Positions 1 through 10,398 of a stretch of 36,052 nucleotides of DNA are shown in pieces (positions within the stretch are counted from its first letter, which is position 1; each line of letters begins with the position of its first letter). The notes under the pieces were generated by a model. It did no database searches. It had not been told where the DNA came from and worked only from the letters and a program-made list of their open reading frames with translations. Source of the stretch: Tulasnella sp. 424 (lineage: Eukaryota; Basidiomycota; Agaricomycetes; Cantharellales; Tulasnellaceae); contig WSUB01000277.1 in assembly GCA_019633425.1 (NCBI GenBank), positions 1 to 36,052 of the forward strand. The letters run 5' to 3'. Position numbers and translations under genes: made by a program.

Positions 1-185
1 TCGACACAACAAGACCGTTACTAGTTGGCAGAGCTTTGCTCAAGCAGAACGTGCTCCCGGTGGAAGCGACCGACAACATGCAGGATCGAAAGGTATGCAT
101 CTTGACTATAACAATTATTCCTCTCAGGCGCTCACCCTAGTTCATTCCGCGTGAAAATGATCGGTCGTGTGTGTGCGGGTCATAC
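1..185 (+). repeat. Left copy of terminal inverted repeat (183/185 identical to right end)
   Basis: Bases 1-185 are the reverse complement of 35868-36052, with mismatches only at 78 (A here, G in the mirrored right copy) and 121 (C here, T there). Similarity stops abruptly at 186. Bases 1-77 are exactly identical to the right end. The repeat is protein-coding in both copies (an exon, a 48-nt intron, and the start of the next exon), and the reading frame runs off the window edge, so the repeat continues outside. The exact 77-base identity looks like a de Bruijn k-mer boundary. I therefore read this as two inverted genomic copies of a gene whose outer part was collapsed by assembly, not as proven transposon ends. 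Confidence 0.9.
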
Positions 186-257
186 TGCAAATCAACCCGT
201 TTCTTCGTCTTGCACATGGTTAAACGCACCACCACGCCGATTAGCGCGACTTGGTGA
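3..257 (+). pseudogene. 3'-truncated copy of the end gene (partial, runs in from outside the window)
   Basis: The frame starting at base 3 reads through an exon ending at 92. A 48-nt intron with GTATGC donor and CCTAG acceptor spans 93-140, and a second exon starts at 141 with residues FIPRENDRSCVCGSY. After base 185 it leaves the sequence shared with the right-end copy and continues for 23 unrelated codons to a TGA at 255-257. The right-end copy keeps a different, longer C-terminus, so this one looks cut and joined to unrelated DNA. I do not recognise the family. The 5' part lies outside the window. The base-78 difference changes Met to Val and the base-121 difference lies in the intron. Confidence 0.5.
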
Positions 258-902
258 TCGGCTTTGCTATTTCCCACCCACTTCCGGTATACTCTCGAGC
301 TCGGGAGATCAGTCATGTGACCTTCGGCAATCATTTTGGTATGTACGACACCGTGTCCCCTAGAAATCGAGTAGTTACTTGACAAGGATAATGCCCAGTC
401 ATCTGGACTCACAATAATGCGAGTAGGAGGGAGCATTTGGCCTGTAGAGGATGCTGGTATGGCCGTGACGGAAGTGTGAGAGGGCGGTGGGGGATTTCCG
501 ACGATGATAGGCTGTCTCTAACCTACGCGATCTAAGCCAGGCTTTGTGTGTTCTAGTAGATAACGCGTCTGATAGTTGAGTCAGCTTACTCAGCTGCTCA
601 GTGGCTCCGGCGTGAAAACTGAGCGATCGTGCAGGGGACGGTGCAGGCCGAGCAGCAGCAATGTGGGCCCTGCTGTCGGGAGAACGTCTAAAGAGTGTAG
701 CCACAAGTTCTTAAGAGCCATGGAGTGCAACATCTGGGCGCAAACATTTGCCTGTTTGTTGCTCTCCCAGTTTCCGATTCTGGTTCTTCAGTCACGACTG
801 TTGAACAGTTCTCAGTCAACGCTGTATACATTTTGTACGAGATATATTCACAAGGAAAGTGGATACAGAGGTTCAAATATACCAAGATGCCCACCTCGGT
901 CA
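258..902. other. No gene recognised
   Basis: Short open frames exist on both strands, but none has a convincing splice structure, family motif or codon pattern. The stretch lies between the truncated end-gene copy and the 3' end of the gene at 931-2714, so it probably holds that gene's 3' flank and decayed sequence. Confidence 0.4.
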
Positions 903-928
903 AATCAGTCTGCAGAAGCAGACTGATT
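903..928. other. Perfect 11-bp hairpin just after a stop codon
   Basis: AATCAGTCTGC (903-913) and GCAGACTGATT (918-928) pair perfectly around an AGAA loop. The structure begins 2 bases beyond the stop codon (931-933) of the minus-strand gene, so it lies in its 3' UTR. It lacks a U-tract and is not a bacterial-type terminator; a role in RNA processing or stability is only a possibility. Confidence 0.6.
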
Positions 929-930
929 GG

Positions 931-2714
931 TCAATGGTTTATTCCTTCCTTGGATTGCTCCCATGTCTTGGTATAGAATGACCTCGGTGTCATCCAGCTT
1001 GGGGATACGACGTCCCGACTGAAAATTCGGTATTCGCGGCAAGGGTGTAGCTCTCCGTGTTCAGTGAGAACCCAGCCGGTCATACCGTCCTTCCAAAACC
1101 AAACCTGCGTCCCATTGTTATGAAGGTGGCAGAAGATATCTCCAGGTTGAGGTATGTGCTTTTCATCTGGGACTTGAATCTCCTGGGCACCAACGGTTCG
1201 CGTGAGCCTATATTTGAACCGGTCGGACCCCTTTCCCCGAGAGACAATTTCCGTGCTAGCCGTAAGTGGATATCAGCTCGATTGATTCAATCAATAACAT
1301 CGATTTCCATCCTCTTACAACGTCAGAGGCAGTGCCTTGAGAACAGTTTTCCAACGGTCTTCATCAACAACGGGCGGGTTTTCATGATCTTCATCAACAT
1401 CGGGCGGGGTTTCATGATCCTGGTCGTCAGTACTTCCAGATCCAGAAGGTTGAGGATGCGGCTGGGAAGGCAGAGTTTGATTTTCCTGAGGGACAGTGGT
1501 TGCAACTTGGCGTGGGGGAGACGTATAGGGCGATGGGCGGCGAAGTCGCCTGGCAAGGTATCGATCTGGTACAGATTGAACGACCCAAAAGTCGATTGCA
1601 GAGACTCGACGTCGAGGAGGGATGGAGGTCATGGTGAGCTCTTTCTCAGTGAAACATCAGCTGATCTCTGTTAAATACAAGAGTGACCAGTCAGCCTCTC
1701 TGTCAGGTCGGTAACAATGGGTGAGGCGGCGATACTTTCGGAGGCGGCGATCATCATACTGACCTTAGCAGAGTCATTGCTGGTTAACTGCCAAGGGCAT
1801 TGTGGAAGGGTGCGAGTGAGCAAACGGCGATCAGGGAGAGGGTGCTGAACATCCGTGCTCACCATGAAGGGGCTGTCGCAGACTTTGTATGCCCAAGACG
1901 CGACGCAGCGGCAGCAGCAAAACAAAGATTCTCTGTGTAGTGATGCTAAAAGGTGATGCCGCAAGAGGAAGAGCGCGGAGACCTTGGGAAATACCAACAC
2001 GCGGCCGAATTTGACGTTGAACGAGTGTTGGAATAGAGCCCACGGAGCGACGGAAACTGGGCGAAGATTGGCGCGGGATACGTCTCGAACCAGCTCCTTG
2101 AAATGGTCAGGGTTAGACCACATATGCATTAGAAATTTACTTACCTCTGGTGACCAGGTGTTGACCTGCCGACACCTTCACAGGAATGCCCTGCCATTAT
2201 GGTGCCGATGGAATCACAAACATGGGAGGCAGCCCGGCTTGAGTAGGAAGACGGAATCAGCCATGAGTCGCAGGTGGGAAGCGAAAGGCACAGCTTTATC
2301 TCATTCAACTCACCACAACGAAGCATTTGTACGGGGGATGGTGCCGAACCGGGGGGGGGGGTGGCCATGGGTGTCGAGACAGGTATGGGACGGTGCTTAG
2401 ATGAAACCGGACCGCCGCTGGCAGAAGGCTTTATATCTTCTCTCAGTGAGAACTTCTTGCACATTTTGTGAGCAGCCTTGATGGTAGGTGCCTTCTTGCG
2501 GTTGAAGCCTGGTGCGTATTTCGCGGTGCAGGTGCGAGGCCCAGTTCACGTTTGAACTGGTGGTTTCCACGGAAGTGCTAACGGTTAGCTAGCTGTACCA
2601 TCCTACAACGAGAAAGGACCACCACGAGGCCCGCGGCGAGTAGTACCTAGTGGGGCTCTTGGCGAATCTTTCTCGATAGGTGGTGCTCGGTTGACCAAGT
2701 GTTGGTTGGCTCAT
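931..2714 (-). CDS. Hypothetical protein with C-terminal GDI/GWV/HP/W domain
   Basis: The last three exons, 2096-1764, 1644-1319 and 1255-931, form one continuous frame of 327 residues. The donors are GTCAGT and GTAAGA, and the final intron is 63 nt and phase 2. The N-terminal exons are unresolved; the best start candidate is the ATG at 2714 (MSQPTLGQPSTTYRERF), and another ATG lies at 2464. A run of 11 G at about 2350 could hide a frameshift. The middle is rich in Pro, Asp and Glu. The last exon carries a pattern shared with the gene at 11770-13215: a GDI-type start, His, a Trp/Phe pair, GWV, Gly, His-Pro, Arg, then P/S-x-W. That gene also has a phase-2 intron just upstream of the domain. 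I recall such proteins as abundant in agaricomycetes but know no function. Confidence 0.65.
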
Positions 2715-4180
2715 ATTTGCCAGATTACCGACAATTCCAGATTTTCAGGAGACATCGCGAACACCCGGCCAGGACCCGTTAGACCTTGAATTAGGCATCA
2801 TAAGATTCGCTATAGTAACTACTACCTGATTGTCGGGAGACTGGCTTGCATAGCGCTGGGAGTTGATGGCAAGCATTGAACTCTGAGCTGAGGAGAAAGG
2901 AGCGAAGGATAGTTATTTGGGGGGACATTTTTGTAAACAGATACCGTACATTCTAATGTCACCATATCCATCCGCTCTAGGCTGTGGGCTTTCATGATTA
3001 GCCTCTACTCTCCGCACTCGTACCGGCACAGGTATTGTTTCATCGAGACCAGTGGCCAGGCGAAAAATGCTAGGTCAGACGACTCAGATTCAGTCCCCGA
3101 CTTAGTCGTAGTCTGTCGGTCAAAATGGCGCACCGTTCCTGATACCAGGCACCATATCCCACGTTCGCTTATGAAAGCCTCCACTTGTAGACGCGCTCCC
3201 GCTGGACTTTTAACACTGCTCCCTGAGCCAGAACGTACCTTGCGACCTTGATAATGTCAACTAACCTCCCTTCTTAAACGCTTATCAGGCTCTCTCGGAC
3301 AGAACACACTGCATATATACAGGTGGCGACTCTACTACAACGATATTTGCTACTATACTCTGTCGTCTCTTGTGCAAATGTCAGCCCTAAAATAGGATAA
3401 CCATATCCAGCAGGTGGACAAATTTATCAGCCACGAGAACCCTCAGTATAAAGTTCCGATCGGTGTCCTTGAGGTGCAAGTGATTTTCCCCAGCGATAGC
3501 CTCACCAAAGCCAGCCCGGAATGCTCACGACCAAACACCTCAAAGCTGTGGCCTATGAGGCTGAAACTGAATCTCAGAGGGTTCCTGACTTTGTCACTGA
3601 GTTCCCTCCTAGCAAGCTATGGTTCAGTTCCCTTGTGTGTGAGCTAGTATGACACCGACGCAATGCTCAGTGTTCCCTGGTGAGGCACTCTACATCGAAT
3701 CAAAGTCGTTCAACTTTGACATCTTACGGAGCGATAAATTCCGCGCTTTCTAGTGCCTCGGCATGTAGGGTTGACTTTTACGCCAAGCAATTGGTTCTCG
3801 GAATCATTGTGTTGGATGGCGAAGAGTTGAACCCACTTCAACAGGATCATGTGCAGACTGTGACTTGCAAAAATCCTTTGCCACGTGTACGGAATCAAGA
3901 TACAGCATTTTGTTAAGTCACCTTCAGCGAGGGTATCCGCCTCTTGAATTCCATGACCCTAGGTTGAAGAAATAGTTTGTGCGATGCATTCAACGAAAAA
4001 ACAATCTTAAATTGCGTAGATCTTTTATTTTTACAGACAAACTGAGTCGGGGACCTGGCGGGATAGCGCCGCTACGATATAATATACAGCTGGGTATTGG
4101 TGGCGCAATCTTCGACGTGACAGTCCGGCGTAACGCTGATGTAATCCGACGACGCTGATAACGCAGTCCTGCCCATAACA
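2715..4180. other. No confident gene; weak coding-like fragments
   Basis: Nothing here could be built into a phase-consistent gene. The most protein-like pieces are a 44-codon frame on + near 3520-3652 (MLTTKHLKAVAYEAETE) and frames around 3640-3750 and 3680-3916, all + and overlapping in different phases. They may be decayed exons of one gene. The last few hundred bases before 4181 presumably hold the promoter of the WD40-like gene. Confidence 0.4.
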
Positions 4181-6143
4181 ATGAACTCGGCACCGACATC
4201 CTCAACCAGACCCTCTCCCACAATTCACATATCCGAAGTCTTCGTATGGCAAAATGTCATAGATGGGGACATAAATGACATGGCTATTTCGCCGGATGAC
4301 GATGTCCTGGCCATCGCCACGAGCCGAGGAACAGTTTCCTTGTTTGATTTGACTAGAGGCGACTTGATTCATATTCTCCAATTTGCCCCAGGCGATTTCT
4401 CGCCAAGTTTGTGCTGGACTGACAGTCAAACCTTATGCTTGGCAACCATGACAGGGGTTGTTGCAACCTTGACACTTGCCGGCGGGGTGGGTGCTTCACT
4501 TGTACTATGTTACCTTTCGCTGAGACATCACTGTTCAGCGCCTTGCCTTAGCAGACTGCCTAGCAACCCAGTTTCCATCTCCTCCAGCCATGATTTCCTT
4601 TAATGCTCGAAGCAATGATCTTGCAGTAGCGACTTCAGAAGGAGTGGAGCTGTGGCGGAGAGACAAAAATCAACGTACGCATTCATTTCGATCGGATTGA
4701 TAAGAGGCCCATCACTCACGCGTTGAATAGGCTGGCTTGAGACTCCTGTGAGAGCACTGGCGTCGAAAAGTGTGATTCCGGCAGCGATTACAGAGGACGT
4801 TGTAGAAAATATGGCATTTCTTTCTCCAGATTATTTGTTGGTCTCGCTTCGACTGAGTGGAGTGTGGTAAGTGTTCCTATCATCGAGTGTTTGGGATTAC
4901 TGGACTGTATGATGCCGCAGGCTTTGGAATATTCGCAATGGCGTGACGAATCAAATTGTTGCTGGGAATGAGGGTCAACCGACGTGAGTCGTTTTGACGC
5001 TCTTAAGCTTCTGGGAGCTTATTTTACTTCTTAGTGTTCAAACAATCATTTCGCAAGACCCGCACAGTCGGCTCCTTCTGAAAATCGATACTGATAGACT
5101 TTCGATTTTCACGTTGTCCGATGAAGTTGTCCCTCAAACACATGATGTTGCCCCTCAGGCACTACTACCTATCAGCTCCATGCCCATCAAAACCTATGCA
5201 GAGGTCAGGGTGACAAGCATGGCCGGCCAAATCGTCTTGATTATGGCTACTGATTCGCATCAGCTGGCATTGTTGCCCTTGAGCGCTGAGGGGAATATCG
5301 AAGATGAGACGCCCCCCATCTTCTCTTTAGGACACGAGGGTGAGTACATAATGTTGTTCTTCTGGGAATTCTTTAACCCGAAGCTGTGCAGGGGTGGTAG
5401 GCCAAGTCGCTGCCTCGGTGGGTGTCGATTGCCAACCTGTTTACGTCATCTAAGACTAATAGAGGGAAACAGCCTAACAAGATTGTAACGGCATCCCTTG
5501 AGATGAACGCTTCAAATACATCAGAACCCAGACTATCTGTCTGTCTTTGGGGTCTTCAACCCCGATCAGGTAAGTTTCCTCTCTAAAGCTCACGACTGCT
5601 CCTTACAAATTTCCTGCAAGCAGAATCTTACTCTAAAACGTCTGGGACTAGCTCGAGTCCTTACCTTGCATTTTTCCTGGAGTTGCTGGAGCAAGCACGG
5701 AAACGGCGTCATGCAGAATTGACGATGCCTCTGCCTAACCCCCCGATCAGTCCTCCGATGCCCAGAGCAACCGAGGCCAGAACTAGCAAAGACACCGAAG
5801 ATGCAGAACCTTGTGCTTCAAGTGCTGCTCGCAAATGTATGGCTCATTTGATGGTAAGCTCAGAGCATTGAACCCGCTGGACTATCGCTGACTGTCCCTG
5901 CACCAGATGCTACTTCACAGGGGAATCTCATTGATAACGTCTCGCTGGGTGCTACTGGGAATATTTGGACTTACTGTTACAGCTCTCCTGGCAAAGCCTC
6001 GAGAACAGGTCAGAGTCCCCAGCTCTTCAGCGATGGACATGTCGGAGATGGCGGCGGCCACTTTCGCAACGTACGACCTTATTGTGATCCCCCAACTTCC
6101 CGATGCTAGGACAGATGACGAATACTTTTTTCATCTCATCTGA
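4181..6143 (+). CDS. WD40-like beta-propeller protein with one C-terminal membrane segment
   Basis: Nine exons give one uninterrupted 512-residue frame: 4181-4486, 4539-4674, 4731-4866, 4921-4983, 5035-5339, 5392-5417, 5473-5569, 5621-5853 and 5907-6143. All introns are 51-56 nt and GT-AG. The N-terminal half has repeated WD40-type blade signatures (IND-MAISPDDDVLAIATSRG-TVSLFDL; further blades ending VELW, VWLWNI, VCLWGL). A Pro/Ser-rich linker follows. One hydrophobic helix (RWVLLGIFGLTVTALLA) lies about 65 residues from the end, which suggests a propeller anchored to a membrane; a tail facing the other side is inference. A distant relative with the same plan lies on the opposite strand at 30157-32041. 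No enzyme motif was seen. The partner or substrate is unknown. Confidence 0.75.
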
Positions 6144-6291
6144 TGTCTTTGCTACGCTATGCATATGCATGTAGTTCAATGAACCTCCGTATGTACGCGT
6201 CAAACGTTGACCGGGTGAGGAATCGTGGGAAGTTGAATGTTCCTGACAAAACCGTAACGCGACCCTGTTCCACAACTGACCACGCAGTACC

Positions 6292-7685
6292 ATGGCCCTG
6301 AATCAACGACCTGAAGACGACCCTCCCCCAATGGGGCAAGGCTATGCTGGAACGATACATGACGGGTTCTATCGCTACTACAAGACGGATGACAGCCAGC
6401 CTCGGAACCTCCCTTTCACCGATCAAGTTTCGTTGGCCCTCGCCTGTTTCATTCTCCTCCTCTCTCTCGTAGCCCTTATAGCTCTTATATATCGCTGGGC
6501 CATGCGCCATGTCTCAGCGAGCATGAAGGTGACAAAAAAGGACAATCAAGACGTGCATTCAGCACTTTGTTGCTGGGCAGTGAATCGTGTCCTGTAAGTC
6601 ATTGCGATACATGAGAAGGGTAATGTGCTTAAGAGACGTACCTCCTCTAGTCCTTCTAAACAAAGGCATACAGACTTCGGCTCACTGGTTATCTCGAGCA
6701 AACTCGTCGGTCTGATGGGTAAGCATATGCTTTGGTGGCATCGCCTGCTGGTCTAATAAGTGTTCCCCTTAGGCTCGCAACACTCATTGATGTTTCAATG
6801 GAATTGGATATATATACGTCGCCTGGATATGCAAGATACCTGGTTTATAAGGTACTTTTATTCTTCAGCAGTTCAGGTTGCTCGCGCTCACGATCCACTA
6901 GTGCTCTAGGACTGTCTCCGCATACTGCGCTTTTACATTTTACACGTGAGGTAATAGAGAACTTCTTCACCATGAGGATTCACGTTGCTGTCAAGAGACA
7001 AGGCCGTTTGCTGTGGACGCAACGCGTCCGGGTTAGGAACGTGTCATGCGTGGCTCAAGACTTTCTAGATCCAAACGAGCAAGACGCCTTGATTAACGAT
7101 ATATTAGAGTTCCTAAACAAGAGGAAATGGTATTTAGAACGCGGACTTGCCTATTCACGAAGTATAATGCTCCTCCTCTTTGGGTTCACGTGCAAAGCTT
7201 ACTGACCGATTCGCATCCAGCGTACTTGCTTACAGGAGACTCTAATCCCGATAAGCAAGTTGTTGTCGAGGCAATATCTTGCGCGTTGCATCGAGACTTG
7301 TACGTTATGGACCTGGAGCTTGTGTCGATCGATGACGTCGAGTCCATTCTTGGGGACATCCATCCTGAGTCCTCAGTATTGGTGAAACTTGGGATGTCGG
7401 GAACTGATTATGATGTCCTCCGAGAAAAGCTAGACTCCTCGAAGCTTCATGGTGAGCAATGAGAGATGGTTGTTCGGGTGCTGAGCTGATGTAAATCGAC
7501 CAGGCTGTCTCATTTTCGTGTCAACCAACTCTACCGGCAATCACCTTCTATCGCTTGCACATTATTCCCAGGAGATACGTCGCAAGACCAGCCATAAGCC
7601 TATCTTTAACCCTGGCTCTCGAAAGATTTCCGCCAGTTCAAGCAGCCCGGGTGGCCGAAGTCTTTTCGGGAAAGTTAGAGTTTAG
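6292..7685 (+). CDS. BCS1-like AAA protein with degenerate Walker motifs
   Basis: It starts 149 bp after the WD40-like gene. The ATG at 6292 leads to an N-terminal membrane helix (LALACFILLLSLVALIALIY). The exons between about 6530 and 6960 are unresolved. The 3' half is firm: a frame to 7161, a 59-nt intron, 7221-7451, a 52-nt intron, and 7504-7685. It matches the BCS1 core in order: a linker ending EFLNKRKWYLERGLAYSR, then YLLTG at the Walker A strand, LYVMDL, and LIFVSTNS at the sensor-1 strand. The Walker A loop, normally GPPGTGKS/T, reads GDSNPDKQ, and the Walker B acidic pair is replaced by VLVKLG. It is unlikely to hydrolyse ATP. BCS1 itself translocates the Rieske protein in mitochondria; fungal paralogues of this type are numerous and mostly uncharacterised. 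It could be a pseudo-ATPase or a decaying gene. Confidence 0.65.
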
Positions 7686-8025
7686 CATTCTAGGCTCAAC
7701 GTAATCATCTATAGTAGCTAGTACAATTCTACTCCTTGTAAAGCTCGTCCGGACAGCTCCAGTCCTGATCATATCTTGTCACTCACAGAGACTCTCGCCC
7801 AGCAAGTGAAAGTTGACATACGTTCAGAGGCAACTCCGTAATGATGGTGGACGGCTTGTTTTTCGTGTCGAGGCTACGATAGGCAGGCGGATTACCTTGC
7901 CCGGTGTAAATCCTCTTGATATATGTCCAATAAGAATAAGCCCCTGACCGACCCCAATGTACGATCTCCCCGCACACAGACACATGCAAACACGTCGCTG
8001 AAGACGTAGATGCAAGCGACTACGA
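7686..8025. other. No gene seen
   Basis: This lies between two 3' ends (BCS1-like gene on +, acidic-tail candidate on -). It is probably the 3' UTRs of both; no repeat or motif was recognised. Confidence 0.4.
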
Positions 8026-8926
8026 CTAACCGAAACTAGGCAAGAAAGCTACTTTCTTCTTCCTTCGCCCGTGTACCAGTTGATTGTCATCCTCGTCTTC
8101 TTCGTCTTCCGAGTCAATGGAGTCTTCCTCGTTTGACGAAGGGAGCATTCCCAGATGACCCTATGCCCGGGTGGTAATTTCGAATTCGCGAGAACGAACC
8201 TATGCTGGTGGTTTTGAGAGCCAGCGTATGCGCCAGTCAAATGGGCTGGGGAGAGGTTGTTAAAAATTCGGCAGTCTTCCATGACTGGAATCTTTGGGGT
8301 TCGAGCAAGGCTGAGACTTACTAATCTTCTTGGCTGAAGTGGGCGGATAGGAAGAAGGCTAGGGAGATTCGCCGTCAGTCGAATGTCGATTCATGAATGA
8401 AAGGCCTTCGAATTTCACAGTCGACGAATGAATTCCAAGCGGATGCCGAGACACATCGGGCTGTCTCGACTGGACCTCCCAGAATGACGAGCTTCATCGT
8501 GTCTGTGAGAAGGGGAAGGGAGATCAGGGATTCGTGTGTGGCAAGTATTACAGGCCTTCATAGTCCAGGTCGGAAATTTAAAGCCTCCCTGGTTACGGCG
8601 AAGGGGAATAAAACTTACGCGCCACTACCTCCAGCCATGTCCTGGTGAAGAGGAGGAAAGGAGCATTCAGTAAAAACGCTCCTACAGCTACGCTATGGAA
8701 GGAAAAAGAATGACGTACTCGGGAGGAGTTGCGTTATCCATACCAGGAGGAGCGCCGCCACAGCAAACTCATGCTTGTACAGGATGTCGTGGTACTTGTC
8801 CGTCACGTAGAACGCATTGACATAGGAGACATCCAAGTTCTTTGAAGCGGGACATTGGGAGCTTGTTGGGTTTCCAGTGGGAGTCGAACACGAGTTGCTG
8901 CTAGTCATGACGTCTTCTGAGAGCAT
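8026..8926 (-). CDS. Candidate small membrane protein with acidic, basic-ended tail (model uncertain)
   Basis: An ATG at 8926 opens a frame with Ser/Thr/Cys-rich N-terminal residues, a KYHDILYKHEFAVAALLL stretch and one hydrophobic helix, then a GTACGT donor near 8715. At the other end a clearly coding exon reads GMLPSSNEEDSIDSEDEEDE, continues to a GRRKKK cluster (nuclear-signal-like) and stops at 8026-8028. The exons between could not be joined in one phase; one internal frame begins MKLVILGGPVETARC at about 8490. The two ends may belong to one gene or two. The family is not recognised. Alternatives are two small genes or a decayed gene. Confidence 0.35.
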
Positions 8927-9309
8927 CCCCCTAGTAAGTTTGCCCAATTTGGAGAGTGCATGCACGAGGGTCCTTAACCAACGTCCTCTCATCATCCCAC
9001 GTCAGGTCTAGTTTACTCCATTTGACCACCTGATCCGCAGCGTCTACGACGAAATCCGTGACGCGTCGAACCCGCTTCAAGTCGGGCTGGTCCAGGCTTG
9101 CAGTTGGCACTGGCGTATTAGGAGGTTGGGATCGGAGACGTCGGGTTTCAGGACGTATGAGGGAGTTACGGACATGGAGACGAGACCGGTGACGCATAGG
9201 GAGCTTTAGGCGGCTTTGATGGCGTGTCGGATTGGGAGACTTTGTTGAACTGCATGCCACTTACGGCTCCACAGTCCTCATCGATCTCCCGACGGGTAGG
9301 CGGCGGCAT

Positions 9310-9627
9310 AAGAACCTGTGGGAGTTCGTCTTGTCGAGACCGTAGGCGATGGCGGGGGGCGGAGGAGGCTTCGTTAACGATAAGGAGGGTTGGCAAGACT
9401 GGTGGCCAGTGCCCTTCTCGACGGGGCTGACCTTGAGGATACCGTTGGCGTCGATTTCCAAGCTGACTTCCATTTCAGAAACACTGCGGGCTGCCGGTGG
9501 AACGCGTTGAGGGTAGAATTGCTGAGGATGTTGTATCTTTGGTAAAGGCACGTTCACCATCAAAGACTTGGATGACGGCGGCGGATAGGTTATTGGTGGG
9601 GGTGCAGAACACTTGGGATCTCTTCAT
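9310..9627 (-). pseudogene. Scrambled Hsp70 (BiP/Kar2-like) gene fragments
   Basis: Read on the minus strand, 9627-9430 contains substrate-binding-domain pieces of Hsp70: KRSQVFCTPTNN, AAVIQVFDGERAFTKDTT and, after a frameshift, VSLEIDANGILKV followed by the EKGTG motif. Immediately downstream the sequence jumps to a nucleotide-binding-domain piece, IVNEASSA and IAYGLDKT, which in a real Hsp70 lies about 200-300 residues upstream of the substrate-binding part. At least two frameshifts are present. The order inversion shows rearranged, non-functional fragments of an ER- or cytosol-type Hsp70. Similarity to DnaK/BiP family motifs is from general knowledge, not from a search. Confidence 0.6.
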
Positions 9628-9649
9628 GGCGTTATAAAAGAGGAACAGT

Positions 9650-10050
9650 AAGTTAGTAGGCCGAGAAACGATGTCGACGAGGTCGAAAACTGCGGCGAGA
9701 GGTTGAGAATAGCGGCTGAGGACGTTGTCGACGTAAAGGTTAGGTTGACGGGTCCAGGAACTGTGTTGGGAGGTTCCGAGAAGGTTGCAAGAGGTCGAGA
9801 ATGGCGGTGAGGCGGCGACAAGAGCGGTCGAGAAGGTCGAGAACGGCGGAAAGAGGCCAAGGATCGTGGGTTTCGGCGTGAGAAGTCACAACGAAGGCTG
9901 CGAGGCCCGTGTCGGGAAGTTCGGGGAAGGCGGTGAGAGGTCGAGAGGGGTAGCGAGGCGGTCAAAAACGGTGTCGAGAAGGTCGAAAACGGTAACAAGA
10001 GGCCGAGAACCGCGGTCAGGCAGCCTAAAGCGGTATCCTGGAGGTCGGTT
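9650..10050 (+). repeat. GA-rich degenerate direct repeat (GGTCGAGAANGGCGG-type unit)
   Basis: On + the motif GGTCGAGAA or GGTCGAAAAC followed by GGCGG, TGCGG or GGTAA recurs irregularly, for example near 9670, 9790, 9830, 9935 and 9985, mixed with GAGGCGG and AGAGG units. Spacing is variable, so this is a decayed minisatellite or slippage-prone stretch rather than a clean tandem array. Long open frames on both strands here are a by-product of the repeat composition. Confidence 0.5.
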
Positions 10051-10355
10051 ATTTTGACATGTCCTACAGCGTTGTCAGTCGGGAACCAGGCAAGAATAAA
10101 AGGAACGTAGTACCTGGAGGATCGAATTCGCGTATTTTTAGCATCTTTTACTCAGGTGTACAAGCTGTTTGGAGCGAGCTGGTTCTCTGAGGGGTTTCCG
10201 AGTCGATTGCCGAGACGACTACGGTTTCGGCGGCCTGTAGCTTGAATTTCCTACGCTGTTCATCTTTTGCTATGGCTGATGTTTGACCAAACTTAGCTCG
10301 ACGTATGGCGAAGTGCGTATGGTCGAGTCGATGGAGGTGGGTGCAGGCTCGTGTG

Positions 10356-10398
10356 GGGTGGCAGTGTTCGAACTGTGGTGATTCGAACACTGCCACCC
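10356..10398. other. Perfect 17-bp inverted repeat, 9-nt loop
   Basis: GGGTGGCAGTGTTCGAA (10356-10372) pairs with TTCGAACACTGCCACCC (10382-10398) around CTGTGGTGA. It is the strongest hairpin noticed in the window. It lies in a stretch with no trusted gene. It could be a remnant of short terminal inverted repeats or a local palindromic duplication. Confidence 0.8.

Noticed and set aside
1057..1674. 205-codon open frame on +
   Set aside because: It is antisense to a spliced minus-strand gene with phase-consistent introns and a domain shared with another gene in the window.
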